A stretch of 64,000 nucleotides of DNA from Silene conica (Eukaryota > Streptophyta > Magnoliopsida > Caryophyllales > Caryophyllaceae). Where the stretch lies: assembly GCA_029255685.2 (NCBI GenBank), contig CM055318.2:2237001-2301000 (forward strand), given 5' to 3'. The notes under the pieces were generated by a model. It saw only the letters and a list, made by a program, of their open reading frames with translations, did no database searches and was not told where the DNA came from. This document shows positions 1 to 11,800 of the stretch, in pieces (the stretch's first letter is position 1; each line of letters begins with the position of its first letter). Made by a program: the position numbers and the translations under genes.

Positions 1-3000
1 TTACGTTGTATACTAAAACACTTGAGCGTGGAAGTTGTTTGACTTATGATATTGTTACTGATGATGCCGTTGATGGTGATATGCTTGTTGAACGTGATTT
101 GGATTTGATTTCGGCTTTGCAAGGGTTGATGATTGCTAAACCTGTTGATTCTGAGCTTTCGCATCGGAATGCGCTTGATTTGTGTTTGAAACATGCTAAG
201 CTGTGGATTTCTAATGCTGATCAGCCTATTGATTCTCAGTCTAATGTTACATGTAAATTTCTATCTTACTCCGATTTTGTTTGTTGAATTGTTGAATTTA
301 TTGATAGTCTGTTTATCTAATTTGTAATTTGACGTATTTTTAAGTTTGTTACTTCAGGAATGTTAAACCTTGCGATTTGATGAATGTTAAGTAGTTCCTA
401 GTCGAATTTGTGCTTTGACAAATGTTAAAGCTTGTGATTTGGTGAATGTTAGAGTAGTTCTTAGTGTAATTCGTGATTTTATGAACGTTAACGAATGTTC
501 AGTAATTCTGTCTACTTCGTGATTTGAAGAATTTCACATGTAATTTTGTTGCAGTCATCTGGTTGATTGCGTTGCTGTTTGATTGTTTCAGTATCTGTAG
601 AATTTGAGGGACTGATTGCTATTCCTGATTAGCTGGAGTAACTTTAGTTTTCTATGCGATTTAGCAAATCCTAATAGTTGTTTGTATCCCTGACTAGAAT
701 GTCGGAAAAAATGGAGAATACGGTATTTGTTGAAATTTTGAGTTTTTGTATAGCAGTTTAGATTGATTATCTCTAGAATGCGAAAAGTTGAGGATGATAA
801 GTAGTTTTTAAAACAAATGTTTACTTTTGTTTAAAAGTGTTCGTCTTTGTCTTTGACGTTCTAGGGTACCCATTGCTTGGAGCTTGGAGAAGTTCCTTGA
901 TTATGTCCGTATGTTTAATTGCTGTAGAATGTGCGAGGTTCTTGATTTGTAATGATATGAAGGTACTGTGTTTAGAATCTGAAAAGTTGAGGATTTTTTG
1001 TGTTGTAGATGCTGCATTGAGAGCAAAGCTGAACAAGATTATTTCCTCGGGGTATTTTATCGCCACCCCCGCAAATGAGGGGGGCAGGAGAAGTAGCAGC
1101 AGCAGCTGCTGGTGGAAACTTTGGCTTGTTCCAAGTTCCAACACAAGAGTCCGTTGTGAATGTTGAAGTGCCTGTTCAAGTGGAGGAATCAACTGAGCAA
1201 TATCAGGAAACGGTAAAACCACTAAACTAACGGAAGCTTCTGATTGATGTTAGATCTTCGTTATCAGTGTGATATGAAATAGCCTGAAAGTTGTCTTATT
1301 TTGTTAAGTTATTTGGTAAAGGCGTAGTTTACCGGACTTTCTGATTAGTCTAAGTTGTTTTGTTTCTTATTTATCATGTGCTATTGGGAAAGCTTTATGT
1401 TTGATAGGTATTTTCATGTTGTTGCCACCAGAGTAGAACTTTGAGTTCAAAGAAGACGGGGAACTGAATTTATATTTCATCACGCTCACTAATAAAACTT
1501 TGTTAGAAATCATCTTCAAATGATGTGACTTGGAAATGTCATGTCAGTTGCAATCGGACTTGGCTTTGGCTATAGATTCTTGATATGTAGAATCTTGTTG
1601 ATGTTTATGTTATCTCTTGGTTGAATTGCGGACATCTTGAGTTTGAACAAGTTGTGTAAGATTGACCTACACTCATATAGTGTCATTATAAGTTGTGGTA
1701 AAGTTATAAGGGGGGTGTTCAACATGGAACTTCAAAAGCTCCCTCGAACCTCTAAATCATCACCACGTTTACCCAACTTACTGTAGACATTGTTCCTGTG
1801 TTACAACTTTAGGCATTGGTGGATCTAATATGTGCGTAAAAAGCCTAGTTTTCTTGCTGTTGGCCTAGTGTATCAATACCGCTAACAAGTCGACCAACTT
1901 TGTTCCCAAATCTTGATTTTTCTTGCTGTTATCCTAGATTTTTTAGATATGTAATATGCTTAACCGCTTGACTTATTGGTGTTTTCAAGTTTTCCTTTGA
2001 ATTGCCGTGTTGATCTATCATGTTGTATAATGTGGAGACTTGACATCTTATATCGTTTGTGGAGACTTGACATCTTATCGTTTGTGGAGACTTGACATCA
2101 TAATTGTACGGAAACAGCGTGTATTTATTTTATCCTTTCAAGTTGGCCCCCTCCTGAGTTGGTGTAAAAGTCTGATGACTGTGGTTTGTGCTTGATAGGT
2201 GCTCTATAAACCCTGTTGAGCTACTAGCCTACTTTATAAGTCTATAGGCCTATAGTTCCCTGTTCCCATGTTTCATTGTCTTTTTCATAAAGAACTTTTT
2301 CTGTGATGTGATTGTGATGTTTGACTGATAGGTTAAAATAATGATGTTATGGGGTATCCAATAGAATGCAAGTATCTTCATATTTCCTTTTCTTTGAGTT
2401 TCCATGCTTCTCTACCATTCTTACTGATTTAGCCTCTTTTCTTATCGTTTTCCTCAATATGCACCTCTGAACTAATTTGCTAATTTAGTTGATTTTAACA
2501 CGGCAAATTGATACGCTAACGAATCGCAAACTGATACTTGTGGATCGATTCCCGATTCCCGATTCATATGCCTTTGTGTTGTACCAGTGTACCACTTTGA
2601 AACTACCTTTGTAGTGTTAGCCAGAGCTGTCTTCTTATTTTTTTCCTGATAGTCGGCAGAACTGGTGTGCTGGCCTTTTCTGTTTATGTTTGTTTTACTA
2701 AATTGCATTTTACGCAATATGAAAGATAATGGATGAAGAACGTTAGATTTTCTATATGCTCTCTGAGTTATTCAAGATGGTGAATGGTGATCCCCTTTTA
2801 ATAATAATGTCATTCCAACAAATAGCTGCTGAAGTTACTATTTTGTTGGCAATTGACCGTGAGTGTATAAATGTGTATATTTTTGTGCTCTGAGGTATAT
2901 GGTACAGAAGTTCTGTTAAACAATAGTTCCGTAGACGGTGAAGAATGTCTTTAGAGGAGGTACTTTGTATTTTCACTAGCTTTTTGAGTTTGGGGGTGAA

Positions 3001-4075
3001 AGACACTATCAAGCAACAGTATCTTCCGGGCTGATTGCATGTGCACGACCCCCCCACTCACTTAATACTGAGTGTAGCCATTTTTACTCTGTTGGAATTT
3101 GCTGGGGTAGGCTTCTGTGAGCTCAGCTTCAAATTATTTTGGCTATGAGTTTGATCTTGTGCTGTATGTTCGTTTTGATGTTGATGATGCTTTTTCATTG
3201 CAGTATACGTATTAGCAGCATTATAAGTTCATTGATATTGTCCAACAATTGCAGGAGGAAGATGCTGGCAATTACGAAGAGCATGAAACAGCTGGACACC
3301 AGTCTAATAACATTGAGGTGTTTCAGAAGGTCAGTTTCTCTTTTTGGTTCCGTTTCGTGGAAGAATAGTTTTTCGATTATTCAATGGAGCCAAAAGCTCA
3401 CAATCCTTAGCCTTTCAATACGATGGAATAAAGCAAATGTTTTTCTGAAACAATGTCTGTCTCGCAAAATAGATAGTGGTTGTTGTCCCTTGTATTCTTG
3501 GATTTAGGTCACCCGAAAAGATCTCTTTTTTTCTTCAAGATTGTGTACTTGTCAATATCTACCCCCCTTGCTCTGCCATAGGTGGGAGTGTGGGACCCTT
3601 TCGAGACTCTTTTTACATTGTTGCTGTCGGTTTATCTTAGAATATTATAATATTAATGTAATTTGTGGTGTTTTTACAGGATGATTTGGAGCCAGAGAAT
3701 CCCCCTGAAGTTGTTCCGTCACAGACAGAGCACGAACAACCTCAGAATACAGAAGGAGAGAATGGCTACATCAATGTTGACTACAAGGACCAGCAGTACG
3801 GTAACCGGAGAGGCCCGAGAGGTGGCGGCCGTGGTGGTGGCCGAAGGGGTTACCCTAATGGCCGAGGAGGCAGGGGTACTGGCAGGGGGAATGGGACCTA
3901 CCAGAACGGTCGTGGCCAGTACTATGATAATTACTATCCTAGGAACAATTACTACAATAGACGAGGTGGAAGAGGAGGAGGTGGCGGCGGCGGTGGTGGT
4001 GGTGGTGGACACTACAACAATTCATCCGGAGATCATGACAACCACGCCCAAGAGAACATTGGTGCCGCATCATAG
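1..4075 (+). CDS. RGG/glycine-rich RNA-binding-type protein (5' end missing)
   Basis: Four exons are readable: <1-252, 1009-1212, 3219-3329 and 3680-4075. All are bounded by GT-AG sites, and the gene runs off the left edge. The first exon encodes a conserved-looking segment containing DLDLISALQGLM and SHRNALDLCLKHAKLW. The second encodes LRAKLNKIISSGYF, the third an acidic Glu/Gln-rich stretch. The last is an RGG/RG-rich tail with long Gly runs and Tyr-Asn repeats, typical of low-complexity RNA-binding tails. From memory it resembles the plant protein family of Arabidopsis AT1G27090 (glycine-rich protein), whose function is not well defined; mRNP binding is inferred from the tail. Exon 2 has an apparent one-base insertion between about 1063 and 1086: the upstream and downstream conserved stretches lie in different frames. 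The gene may therefore be broken, or the base may be a homopolymer error. Confidence 0.8.
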
Positions 4076-4450
4076 CACAATGTTTTCATTGATGGGTTCT
4101 CGTGATGCTTTTTAGTGTGATACTCGTATGTGCGTAGTAGAATTCTAGGCTCTATTTATGAATTCATCGTTTTGGATTCCACTCTATTTTGTAGCTCAGT
4201 GAACATATCGTTCTTACCGAAGTATTTTTCTAATATAACTCGAAAAACTCCTAAGTCACTTTGTGCGGCAATATCCGTGTGCTATTGATACTGTCATTCG
4301 GTGCGCTCTGTGTCGGAATTTCTCAAGAGTCGATACTTATAGCTATGTTACTGTTATTCGGAATCAGCTGTAAGATCAGATTCTGTTCTTGACACTGATT
4401 TTTGTGACAATTTGTTTTTGACCGAAAATCGGAATTATATCGATTGACAG

Positions 4451-4518
4451 GTGCGGTCAAGGTGAAAGTTGAAGCGGTTTCAGCTACGGGCAGGACTTCG
4501 CGTGTTAGTCGAATGAAG
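4451..4518 (+). other. Possible orphan exon
   Basis: A 68-base segment lies between an acceptor-like ...TTGACAG and a donor-like GTAAGATC. It is GC-richer than its surroundings and open in one frame, reading AVKVKVEAVSATGRTSRVSR then MK. The Ser/Arg/Val-rich composition recalls the end of a chloroplast transit peptide. No partner exon was found, and the nearest downstream gene has its own good start codon. It could be a relic of another gene, an alternative first coding exon, or chance. Confidence 0.2.
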
Positions 4519-4600
4519 GTAAGATCTGTTTTGTAACAGTGAAAGTTTTCGCAATTTGCAATCTTTGAATTGGATTCTCAGGAGATAATTTTTTTAAAGA

Positions 4601-4700
<100 letters not shown>

Positions 4701-5923
4701 TTTACAGCATCGCATACGTTTGATTACAATTTGCGTAGCTTAATGCTGAAGTTTCTTCTGTTGTAAAATTAAAATTAAAATTGGTACAACGGAATCAGAC
4801 TCTTCGGGTTTAAACTCGGATTATGAATATTACCGATTAGCGATTACTAATTCGGCTTACCTAAAATATACACAGTGCTCTTGCTTTTGAGAGTAAGCTT
4901 CTATATTAGTCAAAGATGCCTACTAATCTGCAAAGCACATTTCTGGGATTGTTTAAATACGTACTCTTGTTCTTTGTTTATCCGTCTTAAGACCGCGTGT
5001 TTACATTAATTTATAATCAATACGTTAGTTAGATGTATAATGTATATAATTAATTATCTGTGGTTGTATAAAGTATGCTTATAAATTAGCTACTCGTAAT
5101 TGCAGTCGAAACTTTATACTTTTTGTGTTTGTATTTTACTATTTTTTACATTATCCACTATTCGAAAGCGATTAATTGTTAAAAATGGTAGGCTGTTAGT
5201 AGGATATTAACCTGTTATTTTGATGTCGAGTCAGGTCAGGCTTTGAACCCAAGCCATGAGTTTATCGCTTGACGACTTTACTCATCATGTTTTTTGTACG
5301 AAATTTTATAATATGAAGATTAAAACCGCGTTATTCTTGAATATTAGGTGTCGTACGAGAACAAATTTCTACATTGAAAATGTACTGTAAGTCTGTAACT
5401 ATGTAAGGTTGTATACATCGGACATTTTCCTAACCATGCTTCAGACAACGGTTTTTGAAAGAACGAGATAATGTAATTTACAAAGACGGAAAATATCTTA
5501 TAATTACGGTAGAGGAATGGAGGAATCGAAAAAGACGATATATATTACATAATAGTACTTGATAAGTTGATAACTACAGAAACTGAGTACAAATCCTGTG
5601 TTTGGCTGTTTGTTAGATGTGTTTGTTTCATAATTGTCAAAATATTTGATGTGCTGTTTATTAATCTAATATTCAAAAGCATATATGCTTCGAAACACTA
5701 TTTTTCGCAACAATATGCATAAATAAACTAACATTAATGTCAATTTCTATGACCCAAAGCATCTGATACTACTTTGAACCAAAGAATCAATGTTACATGA
5801 GAATCATATACATCAATATAAATCCCGGGTTTTCGCCTTAACATGGTAACTTCAGCAACAACAAAAACCCGTCTAAATTAGCTTGCTTCTGCCACCGCTG
5901 CTGCTGCTGCTTGTATCACTAGA

Positions 5924-7147
5924 ATGGGAAACCACTTCTCGGCGCGTGGCAAGCTGCCTACCGTTGTTGTGATTCATTCATTAGATGAGTGGAGATCGTT
6001 CTTCGAATCGTCTAAAAAATCAGACAAACTGGTAATTATATTAGTTACCTTTTCATGATTATTGCGAGTTTTTGAAATTTTGGGGTGCCAGTGCTTGACT
6101 GTTTTTCCCACGGTAATCTTATTGTAAAACCGTCTTTTATACCGTTTTTTTTGTGGGTTCCTGTTCATGATTATTGCAGGTTTATGAAATCTTGGGATGC
6201 CGGTGTTTGACTGGTTTTTCTACGTAATCTTATTGTAAAACCGTCTTTTATACTGTTTATTTTTTTTGTGGTTTTCTGTTCATGATTATTGCAACTTTGC
6301 AAGTCTATGACACTATGGGATGCCAGTGCTCGACTGTTTTTTCCACGGTTAATCTTATTGAAAAACCGTCTTTTATACCCTTTTTTTTTGTGGGTTCCTG
6401 TTCTTGATTATTGCAGGTTTATGAAATTTTGGGATGCCGGTGTTTGACTGTTTTTTCCACGTAATCTTATTGTAAAACCGTCTTTTATACTGTTTGTTTT
6501 TGTGGTTTTCTGTTCATGATTATTGCAAGTCTATGACACTATGGGATGCCAGTGCTTGACTGTTTTTTCCACGGTAATCTTATTGTAAAACCGTCTTTTA
6601 TACTGCTTTTTTACGTAAACTTATTGTAAAACCGTCTTTTCAGTTGTGCGGTTTCCTGTTCATGATTATTGCAAGTTTTTCAAGTTCTGGGGTGCCAGTG
6701 TTTGACTGGTTTTTCTGCGTAACCTTATTATAAAACCGTCTTTTACGTTTTTTTTGCGTTTTTGGGAGAACAGGTGGTGGTCGACTTCCACGCTTCCTGG
6801 TGTGGACCGTGTCAATACATGGAACCAGTGTTCAGAGCTTTTTCACTCAAGTATGGAGATGCAGACTTTGTGAAGATCGACGTGGACGAGCTATCGGTAC
6901 CCGCCCTATACCCCGAATTCAATTAATTTCTCTAAATATTTTTGAATTTTGGTTTAACAAGTACTCGTATTAAATTAACTGACCTACGAGTTCTGACCAA
7001 ACCGATGAATTTCAGGAGGTTGCGAGTGAATTTGGGGTGGATGCAATGCCAACGTTCGTGTTATTTAAGAAAGGAAAGGAGATCGATAGGCTTGTTGGTG
7101 CTAATAAGAGCGAACTTAAGGAAAAGATCGTAAAACACAGGATGTAA
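5924..7147 (+). CDS. Thioredoxin h (subgroup II-like, possible N-myristoylation)
   Basis: Three exons, all phase 0: 5924-6031, 6774-6896 and 7016-7147, giving 120 aa. The protein has the full thioredoxin fold: [18 protein letters not shown] with the redox-active WCGPC site (residues about 45-49), then [10 protein letters not shown], then the cis-Pro motif [20 protein letters not shown]. It reduces disulfides of target proteins using NADPH-thioredoxin reductase. The start at 5924 gives MGNHFS; Gly2 with Ser6 fits the N-myristoylation pattern of several plant h-type thioredoxins, which would place it on membranes (inference). There is a short N-terminal extension and no obvious transit peptide. 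Intron 1 contains a minisatellite. The GT-AG sites and intron positions fit plant h-type genes. Confidence 0.93.
6045..6755 (+). repeat. Minisatellite in thioredoxin h intron 1 (~110-125-bp unit)
   Basis: About six imperfect copies fill nearly the whole intron. Each contains TGTTCATGATTATTGCA, GGGATGCCAGTGTTTGACTG and CTTATTGTAAAACCGTCTTT. The last motif recurs near 6119, 6231, 6356, 6467, 6579, 6629 (short unit) and 6726. Confidence 0.9.
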
Positions 7148-7273
7148 TCGTTTCTATTATGTTTTTAAACTCGACATGTACCTACTTTTATTTCTGCTAT
7201 GTATGGACTTGTGTGTTAGTTTTCTATATTTCGAGTTCTCCGGGAAAATTGCAAACTACCTTTGCGATTCATT

Positions 7274-7490
7274 CTTGAGTAGTTTGGGGTCGGAAATAAA
7301 GTAGGTTCGCAAAACTCGCATTGATGCAAACACTTGAGATTTTTTTTACGTTATTCTCGATTTCTCGGGTCGTTTTTTTAATCTCGAGTAGTTTGGGGTC
7401 GGAAATAAAGTAGGTTCGCAAAACTCGCATTGATGCAAACACTTGAGATTTTTTACGTTATTCTCGATTTCTCGGGTCGTTTTTTTTAAT
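7274..7490 (+). repeat. Tandem duplication, ~108-bp unit, two copies
   Basis: Two nearly identical copies (about 7274-7381 and 7382-7490) carry GAGTAGTTTGGGGTCGGAAA and TCGATTTCTCGGGTCG. They lie just downstream of the thioredoxin h stop codon, probably in or just beyond its 3' UTR. Confidence 0.9.
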
Positions 7491-7606
7491 CATCCAAGAT
7501 AACTGAATAAAAAAATGAGCAAAATTTATGGTTCAACTCCCACAACTGTAGTAGTATGAGTATATAAGCTGTTGGCTGTTGCTTAGAAAGTAAAGCCTAA
7601 AAAAAC

Positions 7607-7611
7607 AAAAA
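7607..7611 (-). terminator. Pol III terminator of tRNA-Ala
   Basis: On the minus strand a TTTTT run begins one base after the tRNA discriminator base, followed by another T run. This is the usual RNA polymerase III stop signal. Confidence 0.75.
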
Positions 7612-7612
7612 T

Positions 7613-7685
7613 TGGAGATGCGGGGGATCGAACCCCGTGCCTCTCGCATGCAAAGCGAGCGCTCTACCATTTGAGCTACATCCCC
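7613..7685 (-). tRNA. tRNA-Ala (anticodon TGC)
   Basis: The minus strand folds as a 73-nt cloverleaf without an intron. The acceptor stem GGGGATG pairs with CATCTCC (one G-T pair) and the discriminator is A. The D arm is GCTC/GAGC, the anticodon arm CTCGC/GCGAG with loop TTTGCAT (anticodon TGC), and the T arm CGGGG TTCGATC CCCCG. The A box (TAGCTCAAATGG) and B box (GGTTCGATCC) are intact. It decodes GCN alanine codons, best GCA. It looks functional. Confidence 0.97.
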
Positions 7686-8485
7686 AAGTTGTTATTTTAC
7701 ACCTGTTCAAATTATATGTACGAGGTTTCAGTTGTTATTTTCTACCTGTTCAAATTATATGTACTAATTTTCTATTGTATTTTTGTACCATAGTCCATAA
7801 AGATTACACCAAATAATTAAATAGAAACTTCTTCTGATTAATTAGAGTTTATTAAGTGTATATAGACACTAAAATTCATACTGGGTACATCATTAGAATT
7901 ACGCAAAATGTTAAGCGGTTTTTCTAATTTGTGTTTTAAAGTACACATTTATAATTTAAATGCGGAAAGATTCAAACTATGATTTCATTCATTAATGTAA
8001 AAATGAGTTTTTACATAAAAATCAGATACGAATATATTGTAATTCTTTTTGCATTTAGTTTATTTATTTTATTTTTTTGGCGCAAATCGCATTTAGTTTA
8101 GTAATGTGTACACCGTATACGTTAGAAAAACCGTTGTTATAATATTTTTGGGGGATGTAATATACTTAGTAATTGCAATTTATGAATGTAGTCAATATTT
8201 TGTTTTCTTTTAGACACCATTTGAGTCCAAATACTTGCAAAGTTACAAATTTGTTATTCATTTTGATTTGATTGTAATCTTCAAATATTCTTCCAATTAT
8301 GATTAATTCACCATATATGAGACTTTTAAAATTTTGTGATTTTAATTTTATCCCGAGATAAATGTGATAGAATCTCGACTACATTTTTATTATTATCTGA
8401 TTTCTATAATTAACGAAAAAAAAAGTTTTTTAAGGATTATAAAGTTGATAATTCAAATTAATTCAAATTTCTTATGAAAATTAGC

Positions 8486-8622
8486 ATATCCCGTCACAAG
8501 TCGAAGACGAGACAAGTAATACCCGACTGAATAGATAAGATAAAAGCAAATAATACTCTATCTTATCGACTCGTTTGAATATTATTTGACGGGTCCTCGT
8601 CTTGTAACGGATATAATCGTCT
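8486..8622. mobile_element. Fold-back MITE (GACGG family)
   Basis: Inverted arms match each other: CCCGTCACAAGTCGAAGACG on the left, and CGTCTTGTAACGG with ATTATTTGACGGGTC on the right. The centre is a TCTTATC/GATAAGA palindrome. The same termini and centre recur in many other miniature elements in this window. No target duplication could be set. Confidence 0.55.
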
Positions 8623-8693
8623 TTACCGCTAATTGGAACTTACTCAGCAACAAAACAACACAAAACAGCATGAATGGAGTGAGACACTGACAC

Positions 8694-8701
8694 ATATATA
8701 T
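8694..8701 (+). promoter_or_regulatory. Possible TATA box of TPR gene
   Basis: ATATATAT lies about 165 bases before the predicted ATG at 8867, in a TC-rich context downstream (ATCTATCTTCTTCTTATGTC). Spacing would allow a leader of about 130 bases. It is weak evidence in AT-rich DNA. Confidence 0.3.
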
Positions 8702-8866
8702 CTATCTTCTTCTTATGTCACCTTCATGTTATAATATGTTATGTTATCCATAAAAAATATCTAAAAATTGAAAAAAACAATTAAATTAATTTTGCCCAAC
8801 TGAAGAACAAAGTACACCAAACTAAACAGTGAACTTCATCAATAATTCTGTAAAAAAAAAATAATT

Positions 8867-11800
8867 ATGGGTATCAATGAAGAATTTAAATTAGATAAAT
8901 GGGGTTATCAAGTTAATACTTCATCTGATCACTGCATTTCTGCTATCAATGATTACTATCACCAGGTTTTCTTTTCATTTTTGATCATTTTTACAAATTC
9001 TGGTGACGGTTACAGGCTTGTGACGTGTTACAATCGGTTTAAATGATGTTAAAAAGAAAAGGGGCTGTGAGACGTCACGAGCAAGACTTATTTATTATTT
9101 TAAATAGTTGATTATTAGTTGGTTGATTGATTGATTAGTATTGTGATTGATGTTTAATGAAGGTGCTAAGTTATGGGAGAAAGAGGTCTATTATATTGGA
9201 GGCTCAAATTCATGATAAAAGTTGTGTCTTGGCAAATATTTTGGCTGCCCATTTCTTGTGTTCTACTCATTCTTCTAAAGTTGCAAACTTTATTGAAGCT
9301 GCAAAATCTAATTATGTAATTACTAATTACCCATGTCTCTTTTTTCATTTTTAATGGGATTGTTGTTTTGAATTTCGGAAACAGCCTCTTTGTGTTGCCG
9401 ACACAAGGGTAAAAGGGTAAGACTGCATACATCTGACCCCTTGCCTCGAAATTGGCTCGAGCCATTGAGGCATGGGGTAATAATGGTGTTGTGTGTTGCT
9501 GACACAAGGACAAGGATAAGACTGCATCCATCTGACCCCTTTGCCTCGGAATTGGCTCGAGTCATTGAGGCAGTGGGGTAATATTGGTGTTGTGTGTTGC
9601 TGACACAAGGATAAGACTGCATCCATCTGACCCTTGCCTCGAAATTGGCTTGAGTCATTGAGGCAGTGGGGTAATATTGGTGTTGTGTGTTGCTGACAAA
9701 AGTGTATGACACAAGGGTAAGATTGCATCCATCTGACCCCCTTGCCTCGAAATTGGCTCGAGTCATTGAGGCAGTGGGGTAATATTGGTATTGTGTGTCG
9801 ATGACACAAGGGTAAGACCGCATACATCTACCCCTTTGCCTCGAAATTGGCTCGAGCCATTGAGGCAGCGGGTTAATATTGGTGTTGTGTGTTGCTGACA
9901 CAAGGGTATGACACAAGGGTAAGACTGCATCCATCTGACCCCTTGCCTCGAAATTGGCTTAAGCCATTGAGGCAGTAGGGTAAGAGTGGTGTTGTGTGTT
10001 GATGACACAAGGGTAAGACTGCATACATCTACCCCTTTGCTGGAAATTGGCTCGAGCCATTGAGGCTGTGGGGTAATATTGGTGTTGTGTGTTGCTGACA
10101 CAAGGGTAAGACTGCATCCATCTAACCCCTTGCCTCGAAATTGGCTCGAGCCATTGAGGCTGTGGTGTAATACTGTTGTTGTGTTGCTAACACAAGGGTA
10201 AGACTGCATACATCTGACCCCTTGCCTCGAAATTGGCTCGAGCCATGAAGGCGGGGTAATATTGTTGTTGTGTTGCTAACACAAGGGTAAGGCTACGTAG
10301 ATCAGACCCCCTCAACCACAATTTGCGGGAGCTATTGATTGACACTGGGATAATAATGTTGGTTTGAATTGATATGGTTTATGTGATATAGGATAAAGCA
10401 ACAGATTATGAGAGAGCGGTGTTTGATGCTGTTTCTTACATGATGTTGGATGATAGGGATGATGATGTTGCTTTGAGTTTGCACATCAAGGTACAATTTC
10501 TACTTATCGAGTGATTGAGTTGAAGCAAATTGTTCGACTGTGGAAAATTGTGTATGTCTCTACCTGTTAGACCTCGACTACATTTTTTTGTCGTCAAAGG
10601 AGTCACAAAGCAAGTAAGATATATAAGGGAAGGGGTTTTCGAACCTGTGAGACTGCAACCTCGCGTATGCAGTACCTCCAGTACCTCCATCTTAACCAGT
10701 AGGTTAAGATCTTTTTTGTTTTGACCTTGGCTATATGGCACTTCGTCATTTGTTATCGTATGAAGGGATGACGGGGGAAGGGGGAATGAATAAATGATTC
10801 TTATGCTTTCATCGGAATTCAAAAAAATGCTTTATTGAGTATGTAATATGTTTATTGGTCTAATGACTTGTGAAAAGGATTAGCTATATGGATAGTGGAT
10901 CAATCCTTCAAAGTTTTTGATTAGATTCTTTGGTCCCCTCCGTTTCCCAGGTGAAATTGTGGCTTTATTTTCGGAATCTTACTTCATACAAATGTTCATA
11001 CTGCATAGTAGTGCATACCATCATACGGAGTATACCATACGAGAAATGTATTATTCTGAAATCAAGTTTGTACTTTTCGTGATCTATCATTCAAAATTGG
11101 CCTTTGAGTAGGAATTAGGCAAGTAGATTGTTTTTGCTCTAATAAAGATGATTTAAGGTTATTAGGCCCTGTTCTTTTCGGCTGTAATGACTTGAATTGA
11201 ATAAATTGGAGTAGAGCTTAATTGAACTAAATTGAGTGGAACTGGGGTGGAGTGAATTTAGTTGAATTAAAAGTTACTTTTGTGAAGTGATTAATTGAAA
11301 ATAATTGATTGAGCGTAAATAAAGCTTAACAGAATACAACCAACCAAAATTGAATGGAGCTGAAATTAAGCCTGAAATTAAGCCAGAAAGAACAGGGTCT
11401 TAGTCAATATCATTAGATAAGCATTTAGGTCGGTAAATTAGGCATTGGCATTAGCGCCGTACTGATATTTGATGGCTTGATGAGTTGATGTTTCCGACCA
11501 TTTTTTTTTTATCTCAACGTTCTCTGACTTTCACTCAATTAACTGATACGTGTGTTTGTATCTCACGCTATCTGGTTGACAGTTGCTGACAAAATTTCCA
11601 AGAGATCTGAGTTCTTTGAAGAGAGCTCAAGTACTGTGTTTTTACATGGGGAAAGCAGATCCGTCTCTCGAGCTAGTCCAGCAGGTACTTTGTCATTAGA
11701 TGACGAGCTTTATAGGCTTTAATTTAATTAACTAAGAGAACACATATCTGCTGGATGAAACTAACGTCTTTTAATTGCGTAGGTTCTACCCAAAAATGAA

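Larger units (their letters stand above)
7686..8866. other. Intergenic region, tRNA-Ala to TPR gene
   Basis: AT-rich sequence with a short direct repeat next to the tRNA (GTTATTTTACACCTGTTCAA and its near copy about 45 bases on), one fold-back element (8486-8622) and the presumed promoter of the TPR gene. No other gene was seen. Confidence 0.6.

Noticed and set aside
821..1222. Minus-strand 133-codon frame opposite exon 2 of the RGG-protein gene
   Set aside because: It is antisense to a coding exon and its Leu/Gln-rich peptide has no family signature.
3969..4010. Gly-run frameshift or assembly artefact in the RGG tail
   Set aside because: The GGT/GGC run keeps frame through to a sensible C-terminus and is normal for this type of tail.
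9166..10209. Several overlapping minus-strand open frames of 120-200 codons rich in CSLTLVSATHN-type repeats
   Set aside because: They lie over the TPR exon 2 and the intronic minisatellite. The repeating peptide is produced by the ~100-bp periodicity, not by selection.
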